The notes: generated from the letters alone by a model not told the origin. A stretch of DNA of 9,561 bases from Microbacteriaceae bacterium (GCA_003454135.1 DMKW01000141.1:346-9906); one strand, 5' to 3'; shown: positions 1-5,985, counted from the first letter of the stretch. Program-made: numbers and translations.

Positions 1-248
1 AAGACCATCGCGATGTCGCGATCCTTCGGTGGGACGTCGGTGACGTTGCGGTCGCCGATGAGGATGTTGCCGTCGTTGACCTCTTCGAGGCCGGCGAGCA
101 TTCGCAGCGAGGTGGACTTGCCGCAACCCGACGGGCCGACGAGAACGAGGAACTCGCCGTCAGCGACCTGGAGGTCGAGTGCGTCGACCGCTGGGCGGGT
201 GGAACCCGGGTAGAGACGGGTTGCCTTGTCGAAAGTGACAGATGCCAT
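1..248 (-). CDS. ABC transporter ATP-binding protein, UgpC/MalK type (partial, N-terminal 82 residues)
   Basis: The visible part is the start of a nucleotide-binding subunit that powers an ABC importer from the cytoplasmic face of the membrane. It begins MASVTFDKATRLYPGS. A textbook Walker A motif, GPSGCGKST, lies at residues 38-46, followed by the segment ending KDRDIAMVF, where the Q-loop begins; the window edge cuts the gene there. The LAGLEE stretch and the PPKDRDIAMVF stretch are characteristic of the MalK/UgpC/MsmX group, which serves CUT1 carbohydrate and glycerol-phosphate importers, so a sugar substrate is likely but not shown. In many Actinobacteria one such ATPase serves several importers. 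The start is supported by AAGGAG at 259-264, ten bases upstream of the ATG. The signature motif, Walker B and the C-terminal regulatory domain lie outside the window. Confidence 0.93.
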   Translation of the reverse strand, partial: MASVTFDKATRLYPGSTRPAVDALDLQVADGEFLVLVGPSGCGKSTSLRMLAGLEEVNDGNILIGDRNVTDVPPKDRDIAMV

Positions 249-266
249 AGTTGTATTGCTCCTTCA

Positions 267-284
267 CCGGCAGGTACGTGCCGG
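267..284. promoter_or_regulatory. Inverted repeat in the leader of the ABC ATPase gene
   Basis: CCGGCA and TGCCGG flank a GTAC core, giving an 18-bp palindrome with 16 self-complementary positions. It sits just upstream of, and partly abuts, the ribosome binding site of the ABC ATPase gene. It could be an operator for a sugar-responsive repressor, or a leader hairpin that limits ribosome access. No bound regulator can be named from the sequence. Confidence 0.35.
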
Positions 285-318
285 ACGATCCGTAGTGAAT
301 GGAAGATAATGCAGGGCC

Positions 319-349
319 ATTATGTCACCTGAACGCGTCACGGCGTTAA
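319..349 (-). promoter_or_regulatory. Candidate promoter of the ABC ATPase gene
   Basis: On the minus strand TTAACG (344-349) and CATAAT (319-324) are separated by 19 bases. They match the -35 and -10 consensus at four and five of six positions respectively. The -10 lies about 70 bp upstream of the start codon, leaving room for the inverted repeat at 267-284 in the leader. A second short inverted repeat, AACGC-N6-GCGTT (332-347), overlaps the -35 and could be an operator. The 19-base spacer is longer than ideal, so this is a plausible prediction only. Confidence 0.35.
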
Positions 350-387
350 ACGGGCCTATGGATGCTCGGTAGGCTGATCCAGCGTTC

Positions 388-406
388 GTCTGGCTTATTC
401 CCAGAC
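388..406. promoter_or_regulatory. Inverted repeat upstream of the DsbA-like gene
   Basis: GTCTGG (388-393) and CCAGAC (401-406) form a perfect 6-bp inverted repeat around a 7-base centre, about 87 bp upstream of the DsbA-like start codon and in the divergent gap between two genes. It may be an operator or a leader hairpin. I could not find a convincing -35/-10 pair beside it; TACTGT at 415-420 is a weak -10 candidate. Confidence 0.25.
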
Positions 407-492
407 TGACTGTCTACTGTTCTAAGGGCTCCCGCTCACAGCAGGCTGAGACGGTTCGAAGCCACAACCACGTTGATCAAGAGTGAGGTTCG

Positions 493-1404
493 ATGAGTTA
501 CGGCGGTGCTGGCGACGATCGCCTCAGCAAGAACCAGAGGCGCGAGGCCGCTCGCGAGAAGGCCCGGACTCTTCGCGAAGAGCAGAAGAAAAAGGATCGG
601 CGCAGCCGGTTCATCCTGCAGGGCAGCCTCATCGTCGTCTCCCTCGCCATCATCGGCGTGATCATTCTCGTCATCACGAGCTCGGTTCGCCCGCCGGCGC
701 CCGGCCCCAGGAACATGTTGAGCGACGGAATCAAGATCGGCCAAGGCTACAAGGCGGTGTCGACCGTGGCGCTTCAGCCCGGCGACGTGCCGGTGCCGTC
801 GGCGAGCAACAAGTCAGACGTGATCGACATCCAGATCTACGTCGACTACCAGTGCCCAATCTGCGCGGGCTTCGAGGCCACCAACAATGCCCAAATCAAG
901 TCCTACCTGAAGACCGGGGCTGCGACGCTCGAGATCCACCCGATCGCGATCCTCGACAACATGTCGCTCGGCCAGAAATACTCAACCAGGGCGGCGAATG
1001 CCGCGGCCTGTGTTGCCAACTACTCGCCCAACTCGTATTTCGACTTCAACGGCTTGCTCTTCGACAACCAACCCAAGGAGAACACCGAGGGACTCACGGA
1101 TGCGAAGCTCGCGTCGATCGCGAAACAGGCGAAGGTCTCCTCCCTCGATTCGATCACGAGCTGCATCAAGGACGAAACCTTCACGGCGTGGGTAACGGCC
1201 GCGACGTCGCGGGCCACGACGGGCCCGATCGCGAACTCCGACGTCAAGAAGGTCGCCGGCACACCGACGGTCATCATCAACGGCGCCAAGTACGACGGGG
1301 CGGTGAACGACGCGAGCGCGTTCTCCGCGGCGATCGTCAAGGCGGCAGGCGACACCTTCCGCGAGGACGCCACGGCGAGCCCGTCTCCGTCGCCGGCACC
1401 CTAA
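493..1404 (+). CDS. Membrane-anchored DsbA-family thiol-disulfide protein
   Basis: The 303-residue protein has a highly charged cytoplasmic N-terminus (residues 1-39, rich in Arg, Lys and Glu), one transmembrane helix (about 40-62) and an extracytoplasmic thioredoxin-fold domain. The active-site CPIC motif is at residues 121-124, after the strand IDIQIYVDYQ. The cis-proline loop GTPTV is at 256-260 (Pro258). Together these identify the DsbA/thioredoxin_4 family common in Actinobacteria, which oxidises or isomerises disulfides in exported proteins. Two further cysteines (173 and 224) lie in the helical insert and could form a structural or redox pair. The C-terminus ends in a short Ser-Pro repeat. 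The ATG follows GAGG with short spacing. Oxidase versus reductase activity cannot be told from the sequence, and the protein's substrates are unknown. Confidence 0.9.
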   Translation: MSYGGAGDDRLSKNQRREAAREKARTLREEQKKKDRRSRFILQGSLIVVSLAIIGVIILVITSSVRPPAPGPRNMLSDGIKIGQGYKAVSTVALQPGDVPVPSASNKSDVIDIQIYVDYQCPICAGFEATNNAQIKSYLKTGAATLEIHPIAILDNMSLGQKYSTRAANAAACVANYSPNSYFDFNGLLFDNQPKENTEGLTDAKLASIAKQAKVSSLDSITSCIKDETFTAWVTAATSRATTGPIANSDVKKVAGTPTVIINGAKYDGAVNDASAFSAAIVKAAGDTFREDATASPSPSPAP

Positions 1405-1487
1405 AGCCGCCCCGCCTGGCGACGTCGGCCGACAACACAGTCTGTTCACTTCTGCCCGGGCGTAAATCCCCGTAGGATGGCATCTTC

Positions 1488-1538
1488 GGGGGCTGGGACG
1501 CGTGGGGGGCACGTATTCCATAGGGGGTCCCTTGGGGG
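1488..1538 (+). promoter_or_regulatory. G-run leader upstream of the beta-helix gene
   Basis: Five G-runs lie in 51 bases on the coding strand: 1488-1492, 1495-1497, 1504-1509, 1523-1527 and 1534-1538. They have lengths of 5, 3, 6, 5 and 5, with spacers of 2, 6, 13 and 6 bases. The last run overlaps the position expected for the ribosome binding site of the ATG at 1544. Such spacing could fold into a G-quadruplex or provide repeated protein-binding sites. TAGGAT at 1474-1479 resembles a -10 element. No named motif is recognised. Confidence 0.4.
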
Positions 1539-1543
1539 ACACC

Positions 1544-2896
1544 ATGACGAAGCGTTTGCTCACAATCTCGGTCGTGGTCTGCGCCGTGCTGGTCGCGGCC
1601 GGGACTGCCGTCGGCATGCCGATGACGGCGATGGCCAGCGACAGCGCGCCGAGCCCCATCACGGTCGCCGGTGCGCCTCTCGACGGGTCGGTTCGGGCGA
1701 GCGGATCGTTTACGGCCGTCGTGGCCGCGCCCGCCGGCACGACCGAGGTCAAGTTCGTGCTGGACGGGACCTACCTCGGGCAAGTGGCGGCCCCACCCTA
1801 CGCGTGGCCGATCGCCACGACCTCCGGAACGCACAAGCTCAAGGTGCGGTGGAAGGGCGCGGATGCAGACGCCGCGGTCGCGAACTTCGCCGTTGGTGCG
1901 ACCGCGCGCGACGTTGCGTCGTCGTCGGCCGTCGGCGCATCGAGCACTCGCGCGAGCCGGTCCGCGAAGGCGACGATCGCCCCCAAGACGTCGATTGCGA
2001 TCATCCCGCCGAGCCAGGGCACGGCCAGCGTGTCGACCGCGGCGGGTTTGGTCGCCGCCCTCGCGTCCGCGGCTCCCGGAGAGACGATCAGCCTGGCGGA
2101 CGGCGTCTACCGGGGTACGTTCACGGCGTCGCGATCGGGCACCGCCGCGCACCCGATCACTCTCACGGGGTCGAGAGGAGCCGTGCTCACTGCCGGGGGA
2201 ATCCGTAGCGGCTACGGTCTGCACGTCACCGGAAGCTACTGGACGATTTCCGGAATCAGCGTGACGAACTCGAGCAAGGGCATCGTGCTCGACGCCTCCC
2301 AGTACACCGTCATCGACGGTGTGGATGTCGGCAACATCGGTCTCGAAGGGGTGCACTTTCGGCACTCCAGCTCGCACAGCAGGCTCATCAACTCCTCCGT
2401 GCACGACACGGGGCGAAAGACCGCGGGGTACGGCGAGGGCGTGTACATCGGGTCGGCGCACTCGAACTGGTCGTCGGTGATGGGTTCGTCGAGCATTCCG
2501 GACGCCACGAGCGACGTTCTCGTGCAGAACAACCGAATCACGAACACAACGGCCGAGGGGATCGACATCAAGGAAGGCACGTCCGGGGGACGGGTGCTCG
2601 GCAACGTGTTCACGAACGCCGGCTACTCCGGGGCCAACTACGGCGACTCCTGGGTCGACGTGAAGGGCAACGGTTACCTTGTGAGCGGCAACAGCGGATC
2701 CGGCACCAAGACCGACGCCTTCCAGGTGCACCGCGCCATCGCCGGGTGGGGCAACGCCACCGTCTTCGAGAACAACACGGTGACCGGCGGTGTGAGCGGG
2801 TACTTGTACAACGTGCAATCGGGGGTGACCGGCACGGTGATCCACTGTCAGTCGACGCTCGCGGGCCGGGGCCTCTCGAACGTGGGCTGTCGCTAG
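1544..2896 (+). CDS. Secreted Ig-like plus right-handed beta-helix protein (possible polysaccharide lyase)
   Basis: This is a 450-residue exported protein. Residues 1-31 look like a signal peptide, with a basic start (MTKR), a hydrophobic core and a likely cut after AMA. Residues about 38-117 resemble an Ig-like (Big_3-type) domain, with the phrases LDGSVRASGSFTAVV and VKFVLDGTYLGQV. An Ala/Ser/Thr-rich linker follows (about 118-160), then a right-handed parallel beta-helix from about 163 to 430. The helix entry (AAPGETISLADGVYRGTF, 176-193) is typical of pectate-lyase and chondroitinase-B-like folds, and Asn-rich turns recur (VQNNRITN, VLGNVFTN, FENNTV). Cys435 and Cys449 could form a disulfide. 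An in-frame GTG at 1502 would spoil the signal peptide, so the ATG is preferred. A carbohydrate-degrading or surface-binding role is inferred from the fold; no catalytic residues can be assigned. Confidence 0.85.
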   Translation: MTKRLLTISVVVCAVLVAAGTAVGMPMTAMASDSAPSPITVAGAPLDGSVRASGSFTAVVAAPAGTTEVKFVLDGTYLGQVAAPPYAWPIATTSGTHKLKVRWKGADADAAVANFAVGATARDVASSSAVGASSTRASRSAKATIAPKTSIAIIPPSQGTASVSTAAGLVAALASAAPGETISLADGVYRGTFTASRSGTAAHPITLTGSRGAVLTAGGIRSGYGLHVTGSYWTISGISVTNSSKGIVLDASQYTVIDGVDVGNIGLEGVHFRHSSSHSRLINSSVHDTGRKTAGYGEGVYIGSAHSNWSSVMGSSSIPDATSDVLVQNNRITNTTAEGIDIKEGTSGGRVLGNVFTNAGYSGANYGDSWVDVKGNGYLVSGNSGSGTKTDAFQVHRAIAGWGNATVFENNTVTGGVSGYLYNVQSGVTGTVIHCQSTLAGRGLSNVGCR

Positions 2897-3242
2897 GGTC
2901 TAGGTTCCATCCTTCTGCTGCCGCGATTTCGCTCCGGTCACGTGCGACAGCGACGCAACGATCGCCCCGCTGGCCACGCGACCGGGCGTCGGCGCACGGG
3001 AGATGAGCAGAAACGCCGGCAGGAAGATGGTGGTCTGCACGGCCATCACCGCCGTGGCGGACGGGACCGCGGCGAGTCGATCCAGAGCTCAGCCGGTCGG
3101 TCCAGTTCGGCAGGGCCGGTGCGCTGGAGAACAGACGCCAGCACGATGATGAAGAAGACGATGCCGAGGGGGATGAGGACAGAGGAGCTCAGCGTGCTGT
3201 CGTGCCGGCAGCACACGATATCGCGTGGCCCCGGGACGCGCC
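2897..3242. other. 346-bp stretch without an intact gene
   Basis: This stretch lies between the stop of the plus-strand beta-helix gene and the stop of the minus-strand YbaK gene. No intact gene fits. The minus strand carries two short hydrophobic reading frames overlapping at a GTGA junction, described separately as a likely gene remnant. I see no convincing terminator hairpin for either converging gene. Confidence 0.6.
2900..3216 (-). pseudogene. Likely remnant of a small membrane protein gene, broken into two frames
   Basis: Reading the minus strand, the first frame (3216 to 3046, 56 codons from a GTG) contains a clear transmembrane stretch, SSVLIPLGIVFFIIVLASVL, and then turns into Arg/Pro-rich sequence before TGA. 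A second frame (3049 to 2900) starts at GTG-ATG, overlapping that stop as GTGA. It encodes MAVQTTIFLPAFLLISRAP followed by a short tail. Extended upstream, the second frame reads sensibly as ALDRLAAVPSATAV, which suggests a frameshift near 3080 in what was once a single two-helix segment. Neither frame has a good ribosome binding site. Alternatively, these are two translationally coupled small membrane proteins. The family is not recognised. Confidence 0.4.
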
Positions 3243-3722
3243 CTACTCGCGCACGACCCTCACTGGAGCGCCGTTCGTGAGTGCCACCAGCTGGGCGAAG
3301 GTGCTGGCGAACACGGCATGCGAGTGGCCGGCCGAGGCCCAGACCTCGTCGAACTCGGCGAGCGCCACGTCCACAAGCGTTCGGATCGGGGACGGATGCC
3401 CGATCGGAGCGATCCCGCCGACCTGCTGGCCGGAGACGGCGTGGGCGTAGTCGGGATCCGCCGTGCGCACCTTTCCGCCCAGGAGCTTGCCGACGACGCG
3501 AACGTCGACCCGATGAGCGCCAGACGCCAGGATGAGCAGCGGCCGGTCGTCACAGGTGAACATCAACGAGTTGGCGATGGCACCCACGCCCACCCCCAGC
3601 CTCTCGGCCGCCTCGCGCGCCGTCGCCGTTGACTCGTCGAACCAGACAGTTCGGGGGGCGATGCCGAGCGACTCGAGATGCCGCTCGACGGCGGTCACGG
3701 CGAAATCATCCACATCTGCCAT
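3243..3722 (-). CDS. YbaK/EbsC-family aminoacyl-tRNA deacylase-like protein
   Basis: The 159-residue protein spans the single YbaK domain, which in characterised members removes wrongly attached amino acids from tRNA, notably Cys from tRNA-Pro, in the cytoplasm. Evidence includes the helix TAREAAERLGVGVGAIANSL (33-52), the strand RPLLILASG (60-68), the segment VRVVGKLLGG (75-83) and the conserved loop VGGIAPIGHP (101-110). Length matches the family. Where many members have a lysine in an I-x-K-S-L motif, this one has Asn51, so the exact substrate is uncertain and it may belong to a divergent YbaK clade. The gene lies 35 bp downstream of the ParA-like gene on the same strand, so co-transcription is possible. 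The ribosome binding site is weak. The tRNA-editing role is inferred from family only. Confidence 0.88.
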   Translation of the reverse strand: MADVDDFAVTAVERHLESLGIAPRTVWFDESTATAREAAERLGVGVGAIANSLMFTCDDRPLLILASGAHRVDVRVVGKLLGGKVRTADPDYAHAVSGQQVGGIAPIGHPSPIRTLVDVALAEFDEVWASAGHSHAVFASTFAQLVALTNGAPVRVVRE

Positions 3723-3757
3723 TATCGGCCAGCGCGAAGGTACGGCGGAGTCTCCCC

Positions 3758-5071
3758 TTACAGTCCTTCCGCGATCGCGGCCGTCGCTCGAAGCCAGGCT
3801 TCGCGAGTGGCGGGAGCAAGGGCACCGATGTTGAGCGGGCCACCGGCCACCAGGGCAGGGTCGTACGGCACGTCGACGACCGTGCGGGTGAGCTGGCCGA
3901 AGTGGTCATGCAGGCGGTGGGAGAGCTGTTCATCGGCATTCTTTGCGGGGGACGCGAGGATGGTGACTGCGTGTTCGACCTTCTCGGCGTGGCCCTTCTG
4001 GCGCAGCCCGTCGAGCAGGGATGCGGCCCCATAGGCGGTGTCTTCGCGGATCGTGGAGACGACCACGAGTTGGTCGGCGGTTTCGACCGCCGCCTCCCAG
4101 TTCGACGCCCGCATGTTGTTGCCGGTGTCGATCACCAGCAGCCGGTAGAAGCGGCTGAGGGCGGCGTGCAGCGTGCGGAAGGCGTCGGCGTCGATGCTCG
4201 CCGCGCCGGCCGGGTCGAGGTCGGAGGCGAGCGCATCGAACTGGGCGTCGCCTTGGGATCGCACGTAATTGTCGAGGTCGCCCACGCGAACGGATCGTGA
4301 GTCGGCGAAGCGATCGAGCGCGCGTAACAGGTCGACGGCCGTGTTCGTGTGGCGGGCGGCCTGTGCCCGAACGCCGAGAGTGCCCATCGTTTCGTTGTTG
4401 TCCCAGGCGAGGGTGTATCCGCCGCGATACATGCCGAATGTGGCGGCGATCAGCAGTGTTGCGGTGGTCTTGTGGGCGCCGCCTTTTGGATTGAGCACGA
4501 CAATCGTGCGAGGGCCATTGAGGCTGCGTTGTACATCCGTGATGGCGGCACGATGCTCCAATTCGCCCGAGCCCGGTGACGGAGAGATGAGGCCGCCCGA
4601 GAGGCGGCGCACGGCTCCCTGCCATCCCTGCGCGGCGGGACCTGCTGGTGGCAGCGGGCGTGAATCCAGGAAGTCGGCGAGCGTCGGGGGTGCCGCTGAC
4701 GCGGCGGTCATACCGTCGCCCGTTGGGTGTATGGACCGCGGCACGGAAACCGGAGGTTGCGGCGGAGCGACGGATTGCCGGAGAACCGGGACTGGCCGCG
4801 TGTCGGTGGGCACGAACGCGCCAACCGCTTCAACGTGACCGTCGGGGTGCACCAGCAGCTCGCCTCGGCCCGACTCGTCCTCCGTGGCTACGAGAAGTGC
4901 ACGGCCGCTGGCACGCGCACGTGTCGTGACGAGGGCAATGATTTCCTCGCGCACGCCGGCGTCGTCGGTAGCGACAATAGGGTGGCTCACCCCGTCGACG
5001 ACGACGTCTCCGGTTGCGTCGCCGCGCACGATCACGTGGATGCGAGGTTGTGCGGATTCAGTCTGAGTCAT
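3758..5071 (-). CDS. MinD/ParA-like ATPase with N-terminal extension and altered P-loop
   Basis: This 437-residue protein has three parts. Residues 1-90 form a compact, probably folded N-terminal domain with beta-rich phrases such as IHVIVRGDATGDVVVDG. Residues about 91-185 are a Pro/Ala-rich linker. Residues about 186-437 are a MinD/ParA-type P-loop ATPase domain. The deviant Walker A is NPKGGAHKTT (194-203), with the signature lysine Lys196 and the phosphate-binding Lys201. The usual glycine before that lysine is His200. The Walker B-like strand LLVIDTGNN is at 311-319. Related multi-domain ATPases in Actinobacteria include EspI-like proteins near type VII secretion genes and chromosome or plasmid partition proteins. 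No ParB, parS or secretion gene is visible here, so the role is unknown. YbaK follows on the same strand. Confidence 0.82.
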   Translation of the reverse strand: MTQTESAQPRIHVIVRGDATGDVVVDGVSHPIVATDDAGVREEIIALVTTRARASGRALLVATEDESGRGELLVHPDGHVEAVGAFVPTDTRPVPVLRQSVAPPQPPVSVPRSIHPTGDGMTAASAAPPTLADFLDSRPLPPAGPAAQGWQGAVRRLSGGLISPSPGSGELEHRAAITDVQRSLNGPRTIVVLNPKGGAHKTTATLLIAATFGMYRGGYTLAWDNNETMGTLGVRAQAARHTNTAVDLLRALDRFADSRSVRVGDLDNYVRSQGDAQFDALASDLDPAGAASIDADAFRTLHAALSRFYRLLVIDTGNNMRASNWEAAVETADQLVVVSTIREDTAYGAASLLDGLRQKGHAEKVEHAVTILASPAKNADEQLSHRLHDHFGQLTRTVVDVPYDPALVAGGPLNIGALAPATREAWLRATAAIAEGL

Positions 5072-5448
5072 GGTGAACGGTTCCGTTCTTGCTCATTGCA
5101 GTGGTTTTGCACCGCCTGAGCAGCATAGTGTGCCCCGTTTGGGGGCGCCCACCGGCGAGGCTTCCGAAGCCGTGAACCCGTCCACGGCCAAATGGGCACC
5201 GCCCTCCCGTCGACCGTAAGCGACGAGTTGGCGGTCAGAGAGTTCAGCGATGTTTAAACGACCGTGGCGGTGATGCGCATCCGGGTAGTGCTCGTGCGTG
5301 TGCGTAGTCGCCTCGTGTGCGCAGGCCAGCCAGTTTCATGGTTCGTCAGCGAGGGGCATGAACCGGAGGGCAGAACGTCCGGCGTCGAGCGGGCTCGTGA
5401 GGCGCGCTGCATACGACGGTCAGAGTGTGGAGGCGCTAACGCCCAGTC
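5072..5448. other. 377-bp gap holding nested inverted repeats and no credible gene
   Basis: This gap lies between the start of the ParA-like gene and the stop of the VOC gene, both on the minus strand, so it should include the ParA-like promoter. No reading frame has both a good start and coding-like composition. The minus strand is open from 5335 to 5093 but has no ATG and no ribosome binding site. The notable content is the structured segment at 5132-5204. A short GT-rich low-complexity stretch (about 5290-5325) and a PmeI-type palindrome GTTTAAAC near 5250 are also present. Confidence 0.6.
5132..5204. repeat. Cluster of nested inverted repeats upstream of the ParA-like gene
   Basis: An outer stem pairs GGGC (5143-5146) with GCCC (5201-5204) and continues as GCCCA (5147-5151) with TGGGC (5193-5197), with a three-base bulge at 5198-5200. 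Inside are the near-perfect palindrome GGCTTCCGAAGCC (5159-5171) and the stem GCCGTG-N8-CACGGC (5169-5188). GCCCC (5132-5136) can pair instead with GGGGC (5142-5146), giving an alternative fold. This may be a structured leader, a small RNA or a protein-binding site. High GC content makes chance pairing common, so confidence is modest. Confidence 0.4.
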
Positions 5449-5459
5449 TCAGCTGGGCG
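5440..5459 (-). terminator. Hairpin at the end of the VOC gene
   Basis: CGCCCAG (5440-5446) and CTGGGCG (5453-5459) form a perfect 7-bp stem with a six-base loop that includes the VOC stop codon. No run of U follows on the minus strand, so it is at best a weak or factor-assisted terminator. Confidence 0.35.
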
Positions 5460-5871
5460 CGCCGGCGATGTTGATCAGCCAGGCGATCCCGAACTTGTCG
5501 ACGCACATGCCGAAAGTGTCGCCCCAGATCGCTTTCTCCAGCGGCATGGTGATGGTACCGCCGTCAATGAGTTTCTCCCAGTAGCCTCGCAGTTCGGGTT
5601 CGTCGGACTGGGGGCCGCTGAGGGAGATGGAGAAGTTGTCGCCGGGGTTGTAGGACATCCGGTTGGGAGTGTCGGACGCCATGAGGGTGATACCGCCGTC
5701 GGTGGTCAGCATGGAGTGCACGACGAGATTCACCTCTTCGGGGTCCTGGCTTGCCTGGAAATCACCGAACGTGCTGAGGGCAAGGTCACCGCCGAATACC
5801 GACTGGTAGAAGGTGATGGCCTCCCTGGCGTTCCCGCGGAAGCCGAGGTAAGGATTGAGACGTACCGACAT
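5449..5871 (-). CDS. VOC-superfamily protein, PhnB-like
   Basis: The 140-residue protein is a single VOC (glyoxalase/bleomycin-resistance fold) unit of the PhnB-like type. The N-terminal signature YLGFRGNAREAITFYQSVFG (8-27) is followed by the middle strand ITLMASDTP (61-69). The C-terminal signature is WGDTFGMCVDKFGIAWLIN (116-134). Family members include metal-dependent lyases, dioxygenases and small-molecule-binding proteins, but this subgroup is mostly uncharacterised despite old names mentioning demethylubiquinone methyltransferase. The ATG at 5871 is chosen because AAGGAGA (5878-5884) sits at ideal distance upstream; an upstream in-frame ATG at 5967 would add a tail that does not fit the family. 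It lies 114 bp downstream of the glycosyltransferase gene, from which it is separated by a stem-loop, so it probably has its own expression control. The substrate is unknown. Confidence 0.92.
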   Translation of the reverse strand: MSVRLNPYLGFRGNAREAITFYQSVFGGDLALSTFGDFQASQDPEEVNLVVHSMLTTDGGITLMASDTPNRMSYNPGDNFSISLSGPQSDEPELRGYWEKLIDGGTITMPLEKAIWGDTFGMCVDKFGIAWLINIAGAPS

Positions 5872-5937
5872 GGGAGTTCTCCTTTGTTTTTCGGTGCGAG
5901 CGAGTCCAATCTTCCACCGGGTTCGCTTCCCTGGATA

Positions 5938-5974
5938 GTGACCACTTCGCGATTGCGCGATTCGCAAAGGTCAC
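5938..5974 (-). terminator. Stem-loop between the glycosyltransferase and VOC genes
   Basis: On the minus strand GTGAC pairs with GTCAC and, after a two-base bulge, CTTTGCGA pairs with TCGCGAAG with one G-U pair. This gives about 13 bp around a nine-base loop. It begins 12 bases past the glycosyltransferase stop. No U-tract follows, so it could be a factor-assisted terminator, an RNA-stabilising end or a regulatory site for the VOC gene. The core also contains a tandem CGCGATT repeat (5948-5963). Confidence 0.42.
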
Positions 5975-5985
5975 CCGAGTGGGCG

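Noticed and set aside
451..461. GGTTCGAAGCC resembling a tRNA T-loop
   Set aside because: No acceptor stem, anticodon arm or D-arm can be fitted around it.
483..1475. Plus-strand frame of 330 codons overlapping the DsbA-like gene
   Set aside because: It is an Arg-rich out-of-frame translation; the 493 frame has the CPIC motif, transmembrane helix and cis-proline loop.
1337..2845. Long open reading frame (502 codons) on the minus strand opposite the beta-helix gene
   Set aside because: Its translation is rich in Arg, His and Gly without domains or a signal peptide, as expected for the antisense of a GC-rich gene. The plus strand encodes a coherent signal peptide and beta-helix.
3629..4300. 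Plus-strand frame opposite the YbaK and ParA-like genes
   Set aside because: It has no recognisable domain and crosses two well-supported minus-strand genes.
5250..5258. GTTTAAAC palindrome as a possible partition or replication site
   Set aside because: It is a single short palindrome without neighbouring copies and does not resemble the usual parS consensus or DnaA boxes.
5093..5335. Eighty-codon open minus-strand stretch upstream of the ParA-like gene
   Set aside because: It has no ATG and no ribosome binding site, and its composition is only partly coding-like. The plus strand of the same segment reads equally well in two frames, which points to structured non-coding DNA.
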